NCBI GenBank assembly: GCA_037039925.1
Contig: JAXRKP010000120.1
Coordinates: forward strand, 161,001 to 225,000
Length of the DNA: 64,000 bases
DNA from: Doris montereyensis
Lineage: Eukaryota; Mollusca; Gastropoda; Nudibranchia; Dorididae
Reading direction: 5' to 3'
Made by a program: the position numbers and the translations under genes. Below, piece after piece: positions 1 to 14,700 of the stretch (positions within the stretch are counted from its first letter, which is position 1; every line of letters starts with the position of its first letter). The notes beneath the pieces were generated by a model. The model had not been told where the DNA came from. It made no database searches and saw only the letters and a program-made list of their open reading frames with translations.

Positions 1-589
1 AGTAGATTCTAGTGCAGCAGTAAAACCACTCCTATTTTTCTGACGAACAGAATCCGTTCGGTATGACAAGATCTGACAACTCAGTGGAAAGTCAAAATCC
101 CATAAGTTTGCTCAAAAGTTATTTTTAACTTCATATTTAAATTCTGCGCCACAAATTACGCATGTTATGAAGAGTTCCCAATTTTGATGTTTAAAAAAGT
201 TTTCCTTTTCATGGTACAAAGGCTGAATGGTCAACCCACACAGCGCCTCCATCCTGGAAAAGTGGGTCATCGGTCACACAAGGGCCGCAAATGACCAGTG
301 AATTGGAAACAATGTTTTCTCTGCCAAAATCGTAAGTGTAAATCTGGGCAACTGTGAAGCCACTCCGTTTGCAGCCTAAGAATACTAAGATTGATGTCAG
401 TGACGATACAGTTTCTCAGTATCTTCCGTAAGTCTTTAAAACGGGCAGGCGTTCAAAAAATTAAAAATACATCATATTTTCATACCTTACAGATTCTAGC
501 TAACAACAAATGGGATGAGGACTAAACATACATGATGCTGAATTCTTGTATCAAGTATAAGAATAAACATTATTATTACTATTACAAAC

Positions 590-679
590 CTTCATAAGGC
601 TTTCAAGTAACGTGGTTACAATGGTAGCTTCAGTCTTGCTGCAAGTACCCTTGCTAGTCTCAACATCAGAGCAAACTGT
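590..679 (-). CDS. DNA2: DNA2 exon 16, last exon seen
   Basis: Thirty codons read [20 protein letters not shown] then [10 protein letters not shown]. Human has VEKGGVSNVTEAKLIVFL then TSIFVKAG. The acceptor is TTATCAG and the donor AAG-GTTTGT. The following APYRQQ exon is not found in 1-589, so the gene continues beyond the left edge. Confidence 0.85.
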
Positions 680-3600
680 CTGATAAGAAAAAAGAGAACT
701 TGAGTTATATTCATACTTGTACAGCTTAACTCCCTTGAGACAGCTCCCGCACATTGGTGGGATGCCATTTTGTTTGAGAATGGCGATTCCTGCAGAACTG
801 TGGGATTAACTTTAGTCACTATAAGCTGTTATGATTCCCGCCCCCACAAAAGTATAGGAGATCATCTTGAATCAGCAGTTTTGTCTGTTATTGTTATACA
901 TTTCATGTATTCGGCATGTTTAGATTCAATAAATTTGTTGTTGTTGTTGCTATTAATTAAAATGTAGGACCCAGTCTCACAAGCCAAAATCAGACCTTGT
1001 CAGAATTATTCTTGCTTTCACGCCTTGTGATTTTGAAGGAATGCACAACTGTTTTGACGATGTCTAGCAATTTCACGCCTCGTGATTTTGAAGGAATGCA
1101 CAACTGTTTTGACGATGTCTCGCAATTTCATACTTTGTGATTTTGAAGGAATGCACAACTATTTTGACGATGTCTAGCAATTTCATGCTTTGTGATTTTG
1201 AAGGAATGCACAACTGTTTTGTGATGTCTCGCAATTTCATGCTTTGTGATTTTTGAAGGAATGCACAACTGTTTTGACAATGTCTCGCAATTTCATGCTT
1301 TGTGATTTTGAAGGAATGCACAACTATTTTGACGATGTCTAGCAATTTCATGCTTTGTGATTTGGAATGAATGTGCAACTGTTTTGACGATGTCTAGCAA
1401 TTTCATGCTTTGTGATTTTGAAGGAATGCACAACTGTTTTGACGATGTCTAGCAATTTCACGCCTCGTGATTTTGAAGGAATGCACAACTGTTTTGACGA
1501 TGTCTCGCAATTTCATGCTTTGTGATTTTGAAGGAATGCACAACTGTTTTGACGATGTCTAGCAATTTCATGCTTTGTGATTTGGAATGAATGTGCAACT
1601 GTTTTGATTATGTCCAGCAATTTCATGCTTTGTAATTTTGAAGGAATGTGTAATTGCTTTGACGATGTCTAGCAATTTCACGCCTTGTGATTTTGAAGGA
1701 ATGCGCAGCTGTTTTGACCATGTCTAGTAATCGAAATATTTTTGATTTGTGTGAAGAGGAGCCAGATGAAGAAGTTATTGATCATAATCCAGATTTGGAT
1801 TCAAGATTTAACCCATGTATGTTCTGAAAAGGTAAGAGATCTAGATCTAGTGACAGTGGTGATGGTTGTTTTGAAAGACTTGGGCCTAGTAAGAAACGTG
1901 GCAACATTTTCTGCAGGACTGAATTCTTTTGTCTATATTAAAAAATTAATGAAAAGAGAAATCCATGTTAATCATTGGTGAAAGTTTCATTAGCATTACT
2001 TGGTAACTTTATTTTTTAAATTAATTTTTGATACATACCCAAAAACGCTCAATGGAAGGCTAAAAATACCTGTCTCAAGTAATTCAAATGAGAGCACAGA
2101 TAGAGAGACAGGGGTGATCATTGCATAACGTTTTGCATCAATTTAAATATAACATCATGTTGCAACTCCTTGCACAATTGGCCCTTTCTTTCAGAGAAAC
2201 CGGCAAACAGACTAAAGAACAAATGAAGATGTCACACGGAAAAAACGTGTGAGAGAAATTTCTTACAGGTTTATCTTAAACTTATAAACAAAGAGAGAAT
2301 AAAAATCATGGCAGAAACAAAATTATACTAGTTTTGCGCTAGAAGTAGTAAACTTTATTTACTTCGACTTTTAAAATTTAGCTGTTGCCCCCTGAGCAAC
2401 AGGAAAGATGGGAGTTTGAAACACTCAGAAACTGTGATTCCCAGTTATATCAGGAAGCTTTCACTTCACTTTTATGTTAACTCCTTGTTTGGAGAGCTTA
2501 TTCAATGTAAAACCAGTAAATCAATACCTTTCCTGTGTCGATAAATGACACAGATTTCTTGAGATCACAGTTTAAAGTATCTTGTATCCACTTGGGAGAA
2601 TTCTAGAGAAAAGAAGTCAAAAAAAAAAAAGACTACTGTATATGATTATGATTCATGATCACTTTGACATTGTAATAAGTGATAAACATTTTAAATTTAT
2701 TCTAAACAATTGCCCTGAATGAAAAAAATGCTAATAATAGAATGAGACATTCAACTGAAAACACCCCCCCCCCCCCCCCCAAATTAAGCAGATATAACTC
2801 TTGTTCTTTTAACCGGGGGATAAAAAATATATCAAAGAATAAGGTTAATGCATGAATAGAAATAATTATTAGAGAACATCATGGCCCTCAAAAAGTTTCC
2901 AATATCATTTTTAAACACTGAGCAGCTAAGTACAAATGAATACATTTTGAGCAAGCTGGAATGATTCAAGGCATTCAATTGCACTCCACTGAAGAATAAG
3001 AATCTGTTAAGTTATAAACCCATAGCTGCCAACCTTTTCAAAACAAAAACAGACTCTGACCGCAGAAATACTAACATGCATGACGGCCCAGACCATTCCA
3101 GAAAACTTTATAATTTAACCTGAATTAACCTCCTTTAAGGTAAACAAAAAAAGGTCAGTCGATCGCTGGCCTTTCTGACAAAGTTACTTGCAAACTCAGA
3201 ATGACGTCTCCAGATTTTCACCCCAATTTTTCCAAGTCTCTGCGATTCAATAAGGGATTCTTAAAAAAAGAAGTCTACCCTCATATACTTAGGTTTCAAG
3301 GTAAATACAGACGTACTAAATCCGTTTCATACGTCCAGGTTGGCAGCTACGTAAACCAAAGTCCAATATATTTAATACATCCATGTAGAGATTCAGATAC
3401 TATGTGACATAAAGCACATAACCAAGTGAAGATAAAAGAAGTAATCACTTGCCAACAAGTTAGAAAGAACAGACACATTACAGCCTTAAATACCTGTAAA
3501 AGGCTCAAGTCTATTGCAAGACGTCGCTCTGCCAAATCAGGACTGCCACACTTCAATTTTCCTTCATACACCAAAAGATTGCTCACAGCCATTATAACCC

Positions 3601-6600
3601 TAAAAAGGAAAAACCCCCCCCAAAAACCCCCATTTGAAAAATGACATAACTATTGCTATTTCAGGTCACAGTAGACAGCTCCCTCATAAAAAAAGCCTAA
3701 CCTTTTTCCACAGGTGCACTTCATGTCAAAGCAGGTATATTTGACATTTAAATTGTTTTCAATCTGAGATAACATTTCCTAAATTACCTTTACAAGTAAT
3801 ACAAACCTAGGGTACACCTTTATGCTGAGGTAGCATTGAATTTAATTTGCCTTCAAGTTGAGGTAACATCTCACTTAATTTATCTTCAAGTTGAGGTAAC
3901 ATCTCACTTAATTTATCTTCAAGTTGAGGTAACATCTCACTTAATTTATCTTCAAGTTGAGGTAACATTTCACTTAATTTATCTTTAAGTTGAGGTAACA
4001 TTTCACTGAAATCATCTTTAAGTTGAGGTAACATTTCACTGAAATCATCTTTAAGTTGAGGTAACATTTCACTGAAATCATCTTTAAGTTGAGGTAACAT
4101 TTCACTGAAATCATCTTTAAGTTGAGGTAACATTTCACTGAAATCCTCTTTAAGTTGAGGTAACATTTCACTGAAATCATCTTTAAGTTGAGATAACATT
4201 TCACTGAAATCATCTTTAAGTTGAGATAACATTTCACTGAAATCCTCTGTAGGCTAATGTAACATTTCACTTAGGTTATCTTCAGAGGTAGCATTTCATT
4301 AAATTCTTTTTAAAATAACTGCACCTTCCACAAGTCATCTGTTAAAAATAAAAGAGATATCAGGCACCTAATGTATGATATCCTTAGGCAATAATACAAT
4401 TTGCTTGTGATATTAAATGTTCACATTATAAGTTAAAAGAAGAAAAGAATTGTAAATTAAAACATACTGATTCATTCTGTATTGCAGATTTAGATCATAT
4501 GTTGCTCCACTCTCTTCAAGTCGAGAGAAGAGACTTTCACCCATTCCTAAAAGTCTGGAGAAGAAGAAAAAGATGACAAAACAAATTTTTAAATGCCTTG
4601 TAGATATTCTCAAACTGTTACAATATAATTTCTTAACTTTCATTATATATTGACTGAGTATTAAATATTCAAAACCGTTTAGTGCTATGAAAGTAAATAA
4701 GAACAAATAAACAGAGTTTAGATACAATTCAGCTAAAATTTAGAGGCGTTTCAAGTCCTCCCCTTTGTCACACAGCAAGATAGAAAAGACTTAAAGACAA
4801 CCTAAACATTGTTGTGGTGTCGGTGGCCAGTGGTTACGCTGCCAAACTTCGGATTGTCAGATCCCGGGTTCGAAGTTGTGCCCCTTGAGAAAAGACACTT
4901 AACCCGTATCTTCCCCGCTCTGCCCATATGCAAATGAGTACACGCCCTAGCTTGGAAATTAAAAAGTTGCGTCAGGCTAGCGGCATGTCCAGGAGGTGAT
5001 TATTATCCCGTTTTCCACTCCATGTTATAGAACCCAGGACACGCTCTAGCTCTATGGGCCGCAACAGTCTTGAAGGAACTTTACTATTTAAAAAAAACTT
5101 TACTCAAAATTGTTAGTGCGTACTGCTTGATAGATTTAGTACAAGTAAAGTTCCTTCAAGGCCCTTAAGGCCTATACAACCTGAGCGTATCCCAGTTTCT
5201 ATAGCCTGAAGCGGAATAGATGACAATAATCACCTCCTCGCCAGGACGCTAGTCTGACGCAGCTTTTTCTTCTTGTACCCATTTGCACTTGGGTAGAGTG
5301 GGAAAATGTGTGTTAAGTGATCTCATGATCCCCAGTTAAGTGACCTCATGATCCCCAGTCTGGCAGTCTAATCACTCGGCCACCGATGTCACTTTTAACA
5401 GATTTAATATTGATGAAAATTGTTCAAAAAGCAAAAAATCAGTTGACAACCAACCTGGCTTCCTTGCTTTGCACCAATGGCGGCAGTTGGTGTCCATCCC
5501 CCACAAGGACAAACTTGTCACAGGTGAAGAGAGGCGAGACAGGCCGGCTGTAAAACCTGAGATGCTTCATCCACGATGCACACGTCAAAACGCCTTCGAG
5601 TGAACAGGGGATGGTTCATTCCCAGACAACTCGTTGCCACAATGTCCTGGGTGAAAAAGACGGTTGATTTTTAAAAAACTCTTCTACAAGAATAAGCCAA
5701 CTTCAGCCTCCCAAGAAAAGATCCTCCCCATAGAATACAGCCAAAAAATCTTGCATGAAAACCGCCCTGAGACAAACAATATAGAGATCAAACCTCTCAA
5801 GCAAAACGCGATGTTTCACTGCCTCCCACCCATAATCAACAAAAAAGATCTCTTGTCTAGCTCCAGATCTAGAATAGACTATTAAATCACAATAACCAAC
5901 AAATAGGATTATAACATAAATCGCAAATAACGCAATTGGAAATTTAAAATGACTTAGCTTTGATTTTCCTGGAGCGAAAGAATGAAAAATAATCGACCGC
6001 AGATCATATTCAACTGAACTGCACGACTGTAGAGAGGCAGAAAGTGCTTCTCAACATTGTCTAAATCAATCCCAAAATCCTTTCCGTGGAAAGCCTATTT
6101 CCACAACAAGTGAGTTAGTAGATTTCAGACTAAAAAAAGAAAGGAAATAAAGAAGGCTCAGATTTTAAAATCTGAAATCTTCACGTGTGCGTAGTAGGGC
6201 CTCACGGATCAGTGTGGAAATTGTAGTTCGTCGTGAAAGTGAAAATAAAGCTGAGTGCTTCCGCTTATGATTAATATGAAAAGTGGCGATGGGCCTGGAA
6301 TCAGGAATTTTATCCTGTTGTGCTAAACCATCTCACCTATTCATAACAGTGAACATAGAAGTATCTTAGTAAAAGGGAGGAAAAGAAAACTTAAGAGAAA
6401 AACGTGTTAAAAGGAAAAATCGCAAATAATCTGAAATCAGAGGAAATCTGAAAGATTTACATCCTGAATATATTGTAACTGATTTCCTATTGATAATTTG
6501 AAATTCATACGCCAATAACCCTACCCAACCCACCAGTTTATTTTTAAAACAAGATTTTTCACTTTCAATGTTCTGTACATTTCAAAATTTATCTTTTATT

Positions 6601-9600
6601 GACCTTTAGATGAAAACCATCAATCAGCATTAATGAATTGTGTTCAATCCAAAAGATATCTTAAACTTTTACAGTTATTTGACTTATGGAAATAAAAGAA
6701 AAGAGAAATTGAAAAATAAAAAAGGATAGCTTACATATGAAGCATAGAAATCAGTGAGTTCCGACTGATTTCAACTTTGTTGTCAGAATTTCAGCTGAAT
6801 GGGAGAGAATTCTTGGATGTATACGATTCTGTCGACCAAGGCGTAGAAACTGCATGCCATCCTACAATACATCAAAAAATGATGGAAACGTAAAAACTGC
6901 ATGCCATCGTACAATACATCAAAAAATGATGGAAACATAAAAACTGCATGCCATCCTACAATACAGCCAAAAATGATGGAAACGTAAAAACTCAAAGATA
7001 CTTACAAAAACAACAGAACTTTACCAAAGAAAAATTTTGAGAGAAAAAAAAATCAATTTGTTTTCTTTTGTGAAAAACGACTGATTTCTCAGAATTGGTA
7101 AGAGGGAAAAAAAAAATCAATAATATCAACAAAGTTTATGTGCTTGGAATTATGGGAACTCAAAAGCATAGGCAAGTTATAGAAAAACAAGACAGTCCAA
7201 TATTGAACTATTTTTTATTGTTATCAATCTGAGCGGTTCAGATCTGCTTTTACTGTCAATGGAGAAAATTCACCATGAAATGAAACATTTGTTCATTGCT
7301 TTTCCATATGCTTTTTTACTGTGATGCTCCATAATTTGTTTGATTGGATTTGTAAATTTTTGTATTTTATTAAAAAATGTTTGTTATACTTTTGATAGTA
7401 CAGTGCCATCGAACACCTTTGGTGGATGTCAGGGGCTCTATAAAGGTATTATCATTATCATTACCAATCTGCTTTAGTTCAAGCCTCTGGAGAGATGAAC
7501 TTTTGTTGTAGAAAAAAAATAATCAGTTGATCACTTCAAGGCTTAACATGTACCAAAACACATACCATAAGTAGTATATTGCAATCTATGTGGAAAGAAA
7601 GGGTGGAGCTGAAAGGAACGAATTGCTATGTCTACCTGTTCAAGCTTGAGGAGGATATTGTCAACGGCGGAATGTGTGTAACTGGTAAGAAGGACGGACA
7701 GGTTGAGGGCATTCAACACTTTCACCAAAGCAACAATGGTTGAAGTCTTGCCTGGGGAAAAAAGAATAGAAAGCAACTCTTGGGTTATGAGTGTTAGAAA
7801 CTTTAGTAGAGCATGAAAATAAGATAAAGATCTAAATATGAGAGGATTTCTTAATTGAATCAAAGGCCATCAAAAAGGCACAACTTTATAGTGCGTTATT
7901 GATGACAACAAATTTACTACATTAAGATTGGAGATTGAGTAAATAAAATAATATTGAAGCCCTGTACAAAGAGACAAATACAAAAAACAAAACAAAATCT
8001 TTGTGCATCGGTTGCCTCGTCATGAAAAGAGATTGCACTACAAACCAAGCTAACCAGACTCCTTAAAAAACGAATTTCATCAACAAGGCCTTTCATACAA
8101 ACCCAAACATGACCAAAAAAACGAATTTCATCAACAAGGCCATGACCAAAAAACGAATTTTCAACAAGGCCATACAAACCCAAACATGACCAAAAAACGA
8201 ATTTCATCAACAAGGCCTTTCATACAAACCCAGACATGACCAAAAAACGAATTTCATCAACAAGGCCTTTCATACAAACCCAAACATGACCAAAAAACGA
8301 ATTTCATCAACAAGGCCTTTCATACAAACCCAAACATGACCAAAAAACGAATTTCATCAACAAGGCCTTTCATACAAACCCAAACATGACCAAAAAAACG
8401 AATTTCATCAACAAGGCATTTCATACAAACCCAAACATGACCAAAAAACGAATTTCATCAACAAGGCCTTCCATACAAACCCAAACATGACCAGCAGTCA
8501 TCATGGTCACTGACAGTTTGTCCAACTTGTGTCCTAGATCTACAACTTTCTAGATCTAAGCCCTGTATTATTTTCATATACCAATCATTCAACAATGATG
8601 ATTAAACACATTATAATATCTTGCAGTAAGTATGTAGGTAGGTAGTGCTCTCTCTTTTCATGTAATTGTCTTGTGTTGATGGATGCAGATGTGGAGGTCA
8701 TATTCCTTTGGGGGTCAATTCTTTTGGTGCCCTAAAATTAATTTCCATCTATTCCTTTGTAATTGTTTTGTGTTAGATCCTAAGGGGCTTCAATGCCATT
8801 TCATATTATCATCATTATCCACCTTTCCATCTGTTCCTTTGTAATTGTCTTTGTGTTAGATCCTAATTGGAGCTTCAATGCCATTTCATATTATCATTAT
8901 TATCCACCTTTCCATCTATTCCTTTGTAATTGTTTTGTGTTAGATCCTAAGGGGCTTCAATGCCATTTCATATTATCATTATTATCCACTGTTCCTTTTA
9001 ATTGTTTTGTGTTAGATCCTGACATGCATATTATCTCTGACATGTCTCACCGTTTATCTTTACACTGATATTTCTTTCTATGTCATAAATCGGCATTTAT
9101 TTATCATTCTGAATGTCCAAGGCAGTCAGTCATAAATAATTTCTACAATTGATAACACCTATGTGACCAAGTCCACACTATTTTATGTGATTTGTATGCA
9201 CCTGTTCATAAGATCTAAATCTATCTCTATTTCACCCACATGCATGAAATTTCACACTTTGATATTATATCATTTATTAGCTTATTCCTATTCCATGTCA
9301 TAATTTTTAAAATTGTAACATAACCTCAACAAATTTACATAAAACAAATTGAGACAAATGAAAAAGACAAGACAAGAGATAAAGACATCTAATAACCTCA
9401 AAATAACATGACTTCAGATGAATTTACAACTTACATATGAGGGCTAGTTTCTAATAACTCAAAATAACATGACTTCAGATGAATTTACAACTTACACATG
9501 ACAGAGCTAGTTGATGTCTAATAACCTCAAAATAACAGATGACTTCAGATGATGTTTAACATGACTTCAGATGAATTTACAACTTATATATGACAGGGCT

Positions 9601-11671
9601 AGTTGATGTCTAATAACCTCAAAATAACATGCTAGTTGATGGATGTCTAATAACCTCAAAATAACATGTTATCATCACTAGTTGATGTCTAATAACCTCA
9701 AAATAACATGATTGTCATTGTCATTTAACCTCAAAATAACATGACTTCAGATTTTCAACCATATGACAGGGCTAGTTGATGTCTAATAACCTCAAAATAA
9801 CATGACTTCAGATGAATTTACAACAATCAGGGCTAGTTGATGTCTAATAATTAACATGACTTCTTCTTATATATGACAGGGCTTTCCAAAATAACATGCT
9901 GTCTAGTTGATGGCTAGATGATTGCACATATGACAAGTTTCATTCATCCATTGCACTTTTTCAATCACTCTTGAGTCATTCACTTCTTCATCACTTTCCC
10001 TCGCTGTGAATTCATTCATCACTTTTTCTCACGTTAGAGTTCATTTCTCATCTAAATATAGTGCCACTTGAATGTTAATGGTAAAACAAAACGAAAACAA
10101 TGTTTAATAACAGAAGTAGAAAACATGGATAAGAGTATCAGACATGTGAAAAGACTTTTATAAAACGAATAACCAAATGTGAGAATATTCATCAGTGGTC
10201 AGGTTTTAATAATAAATAAAGTCAAAATTTAGAGAAACCAAACATCCACTTTCTCCTCCCCAAGCGCTAAAAATAAATCAATCCAAACCGTTAAAAGAGA
10301 GAGCAATAGCATAACATAATAATCTTAACAACAAACAAACAGGACCTACCTGTTCCAGGAAAACCTCTAATTATAACGTAATCTTTCGACATCAGAACCT
10401 ACAGATTATATGAAAATTTAAAAAAAAATCATTTAAGAATAAGAGTAACATTCAAGTCTATAAAAAAAGTTGTGGAACTAGGAACAAAAACACAATTATG
10501 AAAACAAAAATTCTGTGAGTAGAAAATCGGTGAATTGATTGGGAAATTACATATGTTGTATGGTCAGTGAGAAGAACATGCATTTGGTCAACAGCAAAAA
10601 AAAGTGTTAGCAGGAGAATAAGCAGGATATATCTCAACAACTGTTTTTGTATGTTTGAAAGTCTTTTCAGTATCTGCTCAAGACCACACTGTATAACTAT
10701 AGGCTCGATATTCAAACAAAAGAAGATCACTCATAAAATGACTTGTGTCATGACATTTTGAGAAAATAAGACAGTCTAATGCATGGAGAAACCAACCTTG
10801 AGAATAGCAGACTTTTGGGGTTTGTTCAGATCTTTGAAGATGGGTTTCACTGATGGGAATAACAATGCAAACAATAGAAATCTCCATGTGTACATTTTGA
10901 TTCTGACATTCAATTTTAGGAATACTATCTTACATAGAACAAAAGAGACCACCCTTTATATATTTCGAAATTGACATAAATAATCACTTCAGATATTACC
11001 ATATAATAAAAAGTGATGTCTTTAGCCTAGTGGTTAGGTTGCTGGATTTGAGACCATGAGGTTGGGTTCAAATCTTACCAAAGTGCTTGGTCCGACATTG
11101 TGTTCCTCGGGAAAGATTCTTAACGCACATTTTCATCATTCAACCCAGGTGTAAATAAGTACAAGCAGCAACTTGAGAGTAAAAACTTGCGACAGACTTG
11201 CGAACCGCCCTGGAAGCGGTTTCAATGGTTTCAAGTAAAAATAATAACACTAGGACCAAGAGTTGCACAACAAGAATGAAGGACGTGGCAAATTATTCCA
11301 AAGGGTACAACAACACACCTCCAATCCCCCTCTTCCACTCATAAATAATGAGTTGATGGGTAAAGAAACTCGACTTTGTCATGCAAAACCAATTAATGGC
11401 TATTATCATCACAACAAAGGTAAAGGGCCAATGTGCTTGTCCAAACATGTTATTTAGATATGAAAATGGTACATCTCTTTTAAAGAACAACTTCTCACAT
11501 AAAGCCTCCTCTCTTGCCTCCCACCTACAGTTCTGTCAAGAAAAACCTGAACATGGATCGTTTTAGAGCTTCATACTAACATGATTTAGATTAATCTTTT
11601 TCCCCGTCGTCCCCATTAATGTCTAGCGCCTTAGAGCAAAATCACATGGCCTTAGTGTGCAATAGAAATGA

Positions 11672-11721
<50 letters not shown>

Positions 11722-14700
11722 CTAGTGACGCACGTGTTGGAGATCTACGTCACTATAGAATTAAATATCATCACAACACCCCCAACATTTGTTTCTTCCT
11801 TGTGCTCTTTATTGCAATTTACTCCTCCGTCCCCTAAACATGCAAGTGACGTTGAAGGCCGAGTGGTTAGGCTGCCGGACTTGTGATCATGAGGTCCCTG
11901 TTTTGAATCCTAGCAAAACTACGTCCGACGTTGTATTCCTTGGGAAAGACACTTAACATCCATCTTCCCCACTCGACCCAGCTGCAAATGTGTACAAGCA
12001 CTAACTTGGAAGTAAAAACCAGCGTCAGAGTAGCGTCCTGTCCAGGAAGTGATTATTATCCCGTTTCCATTTACACTGTAGAAACTGGGATAAACTCCGG
12101 CTCTATGGGTTGTAATGGCCTTAAAGGAATAATTTACTTTTTACTAAACATTTAAACAAAACTTCAACTCAAATCTTACTTTTCTTCACCCAAGGCATCG
12201 AATCTTCATGTCAAAGCTTGGTGGCGTCTTTTTGATTATCAAACTTCTCATCTTTGCTCTGCAGGGTATACAAGTGTACATGCAAACTTATGTGAGTGCA
12301 TAACAACAAGGATTTATAGAACATAACATTGATACTATCTATAACAGGTATATAAGCATGAAGATGGAAAATATTTTTAAACAAGATTTTCTTATTCTAA
12401 TGCTGAAAGATTTGTTCTCATCAAGAAAGCTATACAATGACATTAATTTTACAAAATGTGCCAAGTATATAGGATCGCAAAGGCTAAATACCGGGCAGTG
12501 GACAGGTAAGGACCTGTACGGGGATTAGGCGGTCCCGCCCTCCACGAGTCTACTACTGCCTTGCAGGCAGGTCTTGGTTGACCAAAGGATAAGGGAGTTA
12601 ACCCTGACAGAAAATAACAACATGCTGCCTTGCAGGCTGGTTTTGAGCAACCAAAGGCTAAGGGAGTTAACTCTGAAAGAAAATAACAAGGCCCGGTAGG
12701 GGGCCTCAAAGTGGCAACCCCACCATCTACCTAGGGTACAGTGGGCTAATCCCCTGCTTATCCAAAGCCAAACTGATTTAAAGAAATATATACAATAATA
12801 TACCCGGCTTGAACCTTCGAAGACGACTGGAAAAGAACATGGACTGTGATTTTTGGAACATGTAATGTTAGGGCAATTAATAGAAAAGAGCTGAAGAAAT
12901 GGAAAATTTCAAAGTAGACATTTTTGCTATTACAAAACAAAGAAAAAAGGACAAGGAATAGAAAATGTAGGACCAAATCATCTTCTCAGGAGTAGATGTC
13001 AAAGATAGAGCTAGAGCAGGAGTAGGCCTCCTAATGCATAAAAGGCAAGAAATGCTATTAGAAAGTTGGAAATTTATAAGCTCACAGCTATTAGAGGTAA
13101 ATATTAAACCAAAAGGAAGAGAAATTAAATTATTAATAGCTTATGGACCTAACAAAAATGCTACCAAAGAAGAAAAAGATATCTTCGAAAATAATTTACA
13201 AATAGCTGCAGAGAATCTCAAACCCAAACAGTAACTAATGGTTTTAGGAGATTTAAATGCTAGAGTAGGCAACAATGTAGAAACATCAGGAGGAGTAATA
13301 GGTAAAGAAGGAGAGACAACAAATTCTCAAAATGGAGAGAGACTAATAGATTTTTGCCTAAAGAATAACATGAAAATAGCTAACACATTTTTTCCTCATA
13401 AAGATATTCACAAATATACAAGAGTAAATGAAGACAAATGTGAAAAATCAATGATAGACTACATAATACTAAGCTTCTCCCTTTTTTACAGGAAAACAGA
13501 GGAGCTGAAACATTTAGTGATTATCACGTAGTGATAGCCAAAATGAGATTATTAATTGAAAAACAAACAAACAGAAAAGAAAAGAGAAGAAAGCTACTAA
13601 ACTCAAAATAGAAGAACTAAATAAACCAATAGTAAAACAGATATACCAATCCAAGATAAAAAGATCTATCAGTGAAAGGCAGATGGATCAGAAGAAAAGC
13701 ACAATAGAAGAAAAGTGGCAAAATATAAAGAAACACTCCTCAGTTGTACTGAAGAGGTCTGTGGTAGGAAACAAATTAAAGGAGATAGGGAAAGAACAGC
13801 ATGGTGGAATGAGAATGTCAAGACTAAGATCAAAGAAAAAAGAAGGATGCCTGGAAGAAATACTTGCAAACAAAGACACCAGAGGATAGGTTAGATTACG
13901 TGAGTAAAAGAACTATCGCCAAAGAGGAAGTTATGAAAGCAAAAACAGGAACAGTGGGAAGAGTTTGGACAAAGACTTCAAGAAAGCTATCAAGGAAATC
14001 AAAAGCTGTTCTGGGGAGCAATGAAGAGCATGAAAAAGACCAAAGCATGCCCATACGACAAATTAAGAACGCCAAAGGAGAAATAATGAAAGGAGACAGC
14101 GAAATCATGGAAACGTGGAAGAAAGTATTTTCAACAATTCGATAATTGCTCCAGAACATATGAAACAAGGAGTACAGATCAATTAGTAAGAGTAAAAAGT
14201 TATTCAGAGGAGAAGCTGAAGATGTAGATGTGTTTATGGAAGAACTCCAAACAGCTATAAAAAAAGTGAAATTAGGAAAAGCCCCAGGAGCAGATCAAGT
14301 TTATCCAGAAATAATTAAAAACCAAGGGACAGAGGCAGACAAACTACTACATGCAATATGTCAACAAGCATGGAAGTCCAAACAAGTGCCAGGCGACTGG
14401 AATAAGGGAACGGTAGTACCAATACACAAGAAAGGATAAACTATGGAATGCTCAAACTATAGAGGGATATCACTATTTAGCGTACCAGGAAAAGTGTATG
14501 CCAGGATTCTGGAAATGAGACTAAGAACAAGAGTAGAGGATCAAATTGAAGAACACCAGAGTGGATTTAGACCAGGAAGAAGTGTACAAGATCACATATT
14601 TACAAAGAGACAAATAATAGAAAAATTACATGAGAGAAACATTGATTTGCACATGTGTTTTATCGACTTAGATCTAGGAAAGGCATTTGTAGGTAAACAA

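Noticed and set aside
181..380. Possible further DNA2 exon on the minus strand (frame with GRENIVSNSLVICGPC)
   Set aside because: It lacks the expected APYRQQ motif and convincing splice sites, so it is left unassigned.
1073..1378. 101-codon minus-strand frame
   Set aside because: It is a by-product of the 55-bp tandem repeat.
4815..5090. Genuine tRNA genes at the SINE heads
   Set aside because: A- and B-box-like sequences are present, but the cloverleaf is not maintained and the head is fused to a repeated body.
11619..11886. Poly-Leu and poly-Tyr frames
   Set aside because: They are translations of an (ATT)n microsatellite.
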